Below, in pieces: positions 40,301-43,432 of a stretch of 43,432 bases of DNA (position 1 is the first letter of the stretch; each line of letters begins with the position of its first letter). The notes below the pieces were generated by a model. The model worked only from the letters and a program-made list of their open reading frames with translations. It was not told the origin of the DNA and searched no databases. The stretch comes from a virus. The stretch is from positions 1-43,432 of the IMG/VR virus record IMGVR_UViG_3300032093_014925; one strand, given 5' to 3'. The position numbers and the translations under genes were made by a program.

Positions 40301-40795
40301 TCGCTCGGGGAACTGGCGTTCAACACCGACCTCTACTCGAAACGACCGCTCCAAGAGGCCCGAACGAGCGTCGACAAGATCTACGCCGCGGGCACCGGGA
40401 ACCCGCAGGACCGGGCGGACCCCGTTGTGAAAGCGATCCTCCAGAACACGCCAGGGCTCGGCCGGCCCATCTCGCTCCTGGGCACGGTCTTCGATCAGCA
40501 GGTCGAGAACCCCTACTACCGTGCGGCCAAGATCCTCGCCAACGAGTTGTCGGGCTTCAAGCTCCAGGATGTCGACCCCGAATACGAACTGCTCGACGCC
40601 CGCAACAAGATCAGCGAATTCTTGAAGCGGTACCAGAACACGTTCACCCAGCGGTACATCCCTGAGGAATTGCTGCCACTCATTCCCCCGCAGGCCCAAC
40701 AGTTCAACGCTGTCGACAAGGAACTCCAGCAGCAACTCACCGACTTCTACAAGCGGAAGCGGGCCGCACGGGAGTTTGAGGGGGCCGCCCAATGA
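37316..40795 (+). CDS. Large ejection/internal virion protein, polyvalent-protein-like C-terminus
   Basis: An 1159-residue protein. The N-terminal 350 residues have Gly/Ala-rich hydrophobic segments (GGYGAGLAGFATEVVTDPLF). Residues about 675-720 contain FNIFTSLFKGFILAYPSRFT, then RDAYSNLASIWLETGD. Near 865-895 lies ALVDYASLTPFERHYMKNIF followed by MWWSYQSRV, a motif I know from large phage and mobile-element virion proteins (LPD38-like polyvalent-protein domain). Such proteins are carried in the virion and enter the host with DNA. No transglycosylase or polymerase motif is seen. The stop overlaps the next ATG (ATGA). Confidence 0.7.
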   Translation: MVLEIAAPGVSPFEKRRKPPLETAPVPPEVKQSILSQLAAQSGQALESLGLILDTPGAIARGILAGDPASGFTFDSQRRVTGTELLDAYGLKPDDDALGGYGAGLAGFATEVVTDPLFLFQGGLGAMSTAAKAAKAADVLQYAPKAAMAKMGPDLPSVLRAADNTLTGRATLQNLQQARVPLTESTLDVRPIVGDRVARFRTTLQDVIDAAPQSQRQEAMRQVRDYLGSDEAVQSALDQRLGNLFGFGFGGSATTFSPFSDPTTEKILDAFDYLGQSAAWNPATRTAAALFDKRLDGRTDVAGQIDALKANKTIDVAGRRAGDILATQHGQMLRAVNLNDEAKRLLGADTMFSREGNDLALRLATGKPTDTDLAILAESPELDEWLQNWDGYRKSAILRAELKGLRLNEYHDEFGNEFNPRYAQEFEFGPVGTGAGQLDRAATIENMYSRNPDLALPGGDIELREISLLPMVREHAMRKTDSPFTDEEVGEEIARFITEKHGNPMITDAQGTGIARVMRKLNPNLPADTPAFSEHPINAQMRYMVNTEIRLATANHIYDSMAEAAQPGRFSQQPGGIYRSVDEVLGKYAGRLGFETTGKFSRPRKVVAEQLRARIAVRNGLNLNDVKLKNYYIPEETADRLVRIADFYNVPQAQEEVGSMFNIFTSLFKGFILAYPSRFTRDAYSNLASIWLETGDAPGAVAGMWAASNIMAGKPEKAIGYLAKIPRYARYTVNGVTDQAGLLREFERDVGGNGVLSGLATSDLLTSNREGKISQFIPGSVPVSIGEGLRELLPTSERNPVQMLQDFGAIRNVTNTFETRNPILNAGQKVGDAVDSMARLGGYLALLRKGIGPQQAAQRMKAALVDYASLTPFERHYMKNIFMWWSYQSRVGKYAAESLINNPGGRYAQMVRAVNNLQRPGEEGYIPTSLRQQVAVRLPDYLQFNPGTTTYLKNIDLPGLDTINILQPAPVGQYFPVNVQGTIQELLNQSNPVLKSLGELAFNTDLYSKRPLQEARTSVDKIYAAGTGNPQDRADPVVKAILQNTPGLGRPISLLGTVFDQQVENPYYRAAKILANELSGFKLQDVDPEYELLDARNKISEFLKRYQNTFTQRYIPEELLPLIPPQAQQFNAVDKELQQQLTDFYKRKRAAREFEGAAQ

Positions 40796-40894
40796 GCGAC
40801 ATCATTCGCCGGCTCAAGTGCAACCAGCCGGTGAAGTCTGTGATAAGAACGCGTTCCAACACAACCGCCACGGCCCGCCCCACCACTCCCAGTC

Positions 40895-43432
<2,538 letters not shown>

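Overview
The window is mostly the genome of a podovirus-like tailed phage or prophage. Gene content suggests a host in or near the Planctomycetes or another GC-rich PVC-type bacterium. The evidence for this is high GC, a secreted and membrane gene trio with GYF_2/bacterial-PH and nuclease domains of a kind frequent in planctomycetes, and a phage proteome that resembles metagenomic podoviruses more than cultured model phages. Host assignment is inference. No integrase, DNA polymerase, RNA polymerase, lysis gene, tRNA or rRNA is visible. The replication and lysis functions therefore lie outside the window or are unrecognisable, and the element is cut by at least the left edge.

Region 1 (1-5030, minus strand) is a compact block of small accessory or early genes read right to left: a sliding-clamp-like protein, DUF2958-like, two unknown proteins, DUF6878-like, DUF6915-like, an unknown protein, DUF6744-like, a MoxR-type AAA+ ATPase, and the start of one more gene. 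Region 2 (5031-5720) is a divergent control region plus one plus-strand coiled-coil gene that ends in a strong terminator. In regions 1 and 2 a 12-base sequence, GGGGTGCCGGGA, occurs six times without a mismatch. Each copy faces the gene it precedes, lies about 60-73 bases before that gene's start codon, and is followed by a hairpin whose stem sequence changes while its pairing is kept. This looks like a phage-specific promoter or leader cassette.

Region 3 (5721-8098) holds a 330-base G-rich non-coding island, a three-gene cassette (secreted staphylococcal-nuclease-like protein, small exported protein, GYF/PH membrane protein), a perfect long inverted repeat, and the leader of the structural operon. 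Region 4 (8099-40795, plus strand) is a tightly packed virion operon. In order it encodes small membrane and unknown proteins, scaffold, major capsid, a decoration-like protein, small and large terminase, portal, head-tail connector, a giant tail-nozzle protein, a fibre-like protein, several unknown (possibly internal virion) proteins, an adhesin/fibre array, and a 1159-residue ejection-type protein. Most genes overlap or abut. The three largest gaps around and within this operon each hold the AT-rich word CATAAATA, a candidate late-promoter element. A beta-rich module of about 65 residues occurs six times in four different virion proteins.

Region 5 (40792-43432) is abruptly different. A phage gene start is followed after about 100 bases by the 3' end of a convergent gene for a GIY-YIG plus SF2 helicase restriction-type protein. 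This is a candidate prophage edge, recombination scar or assembly join.
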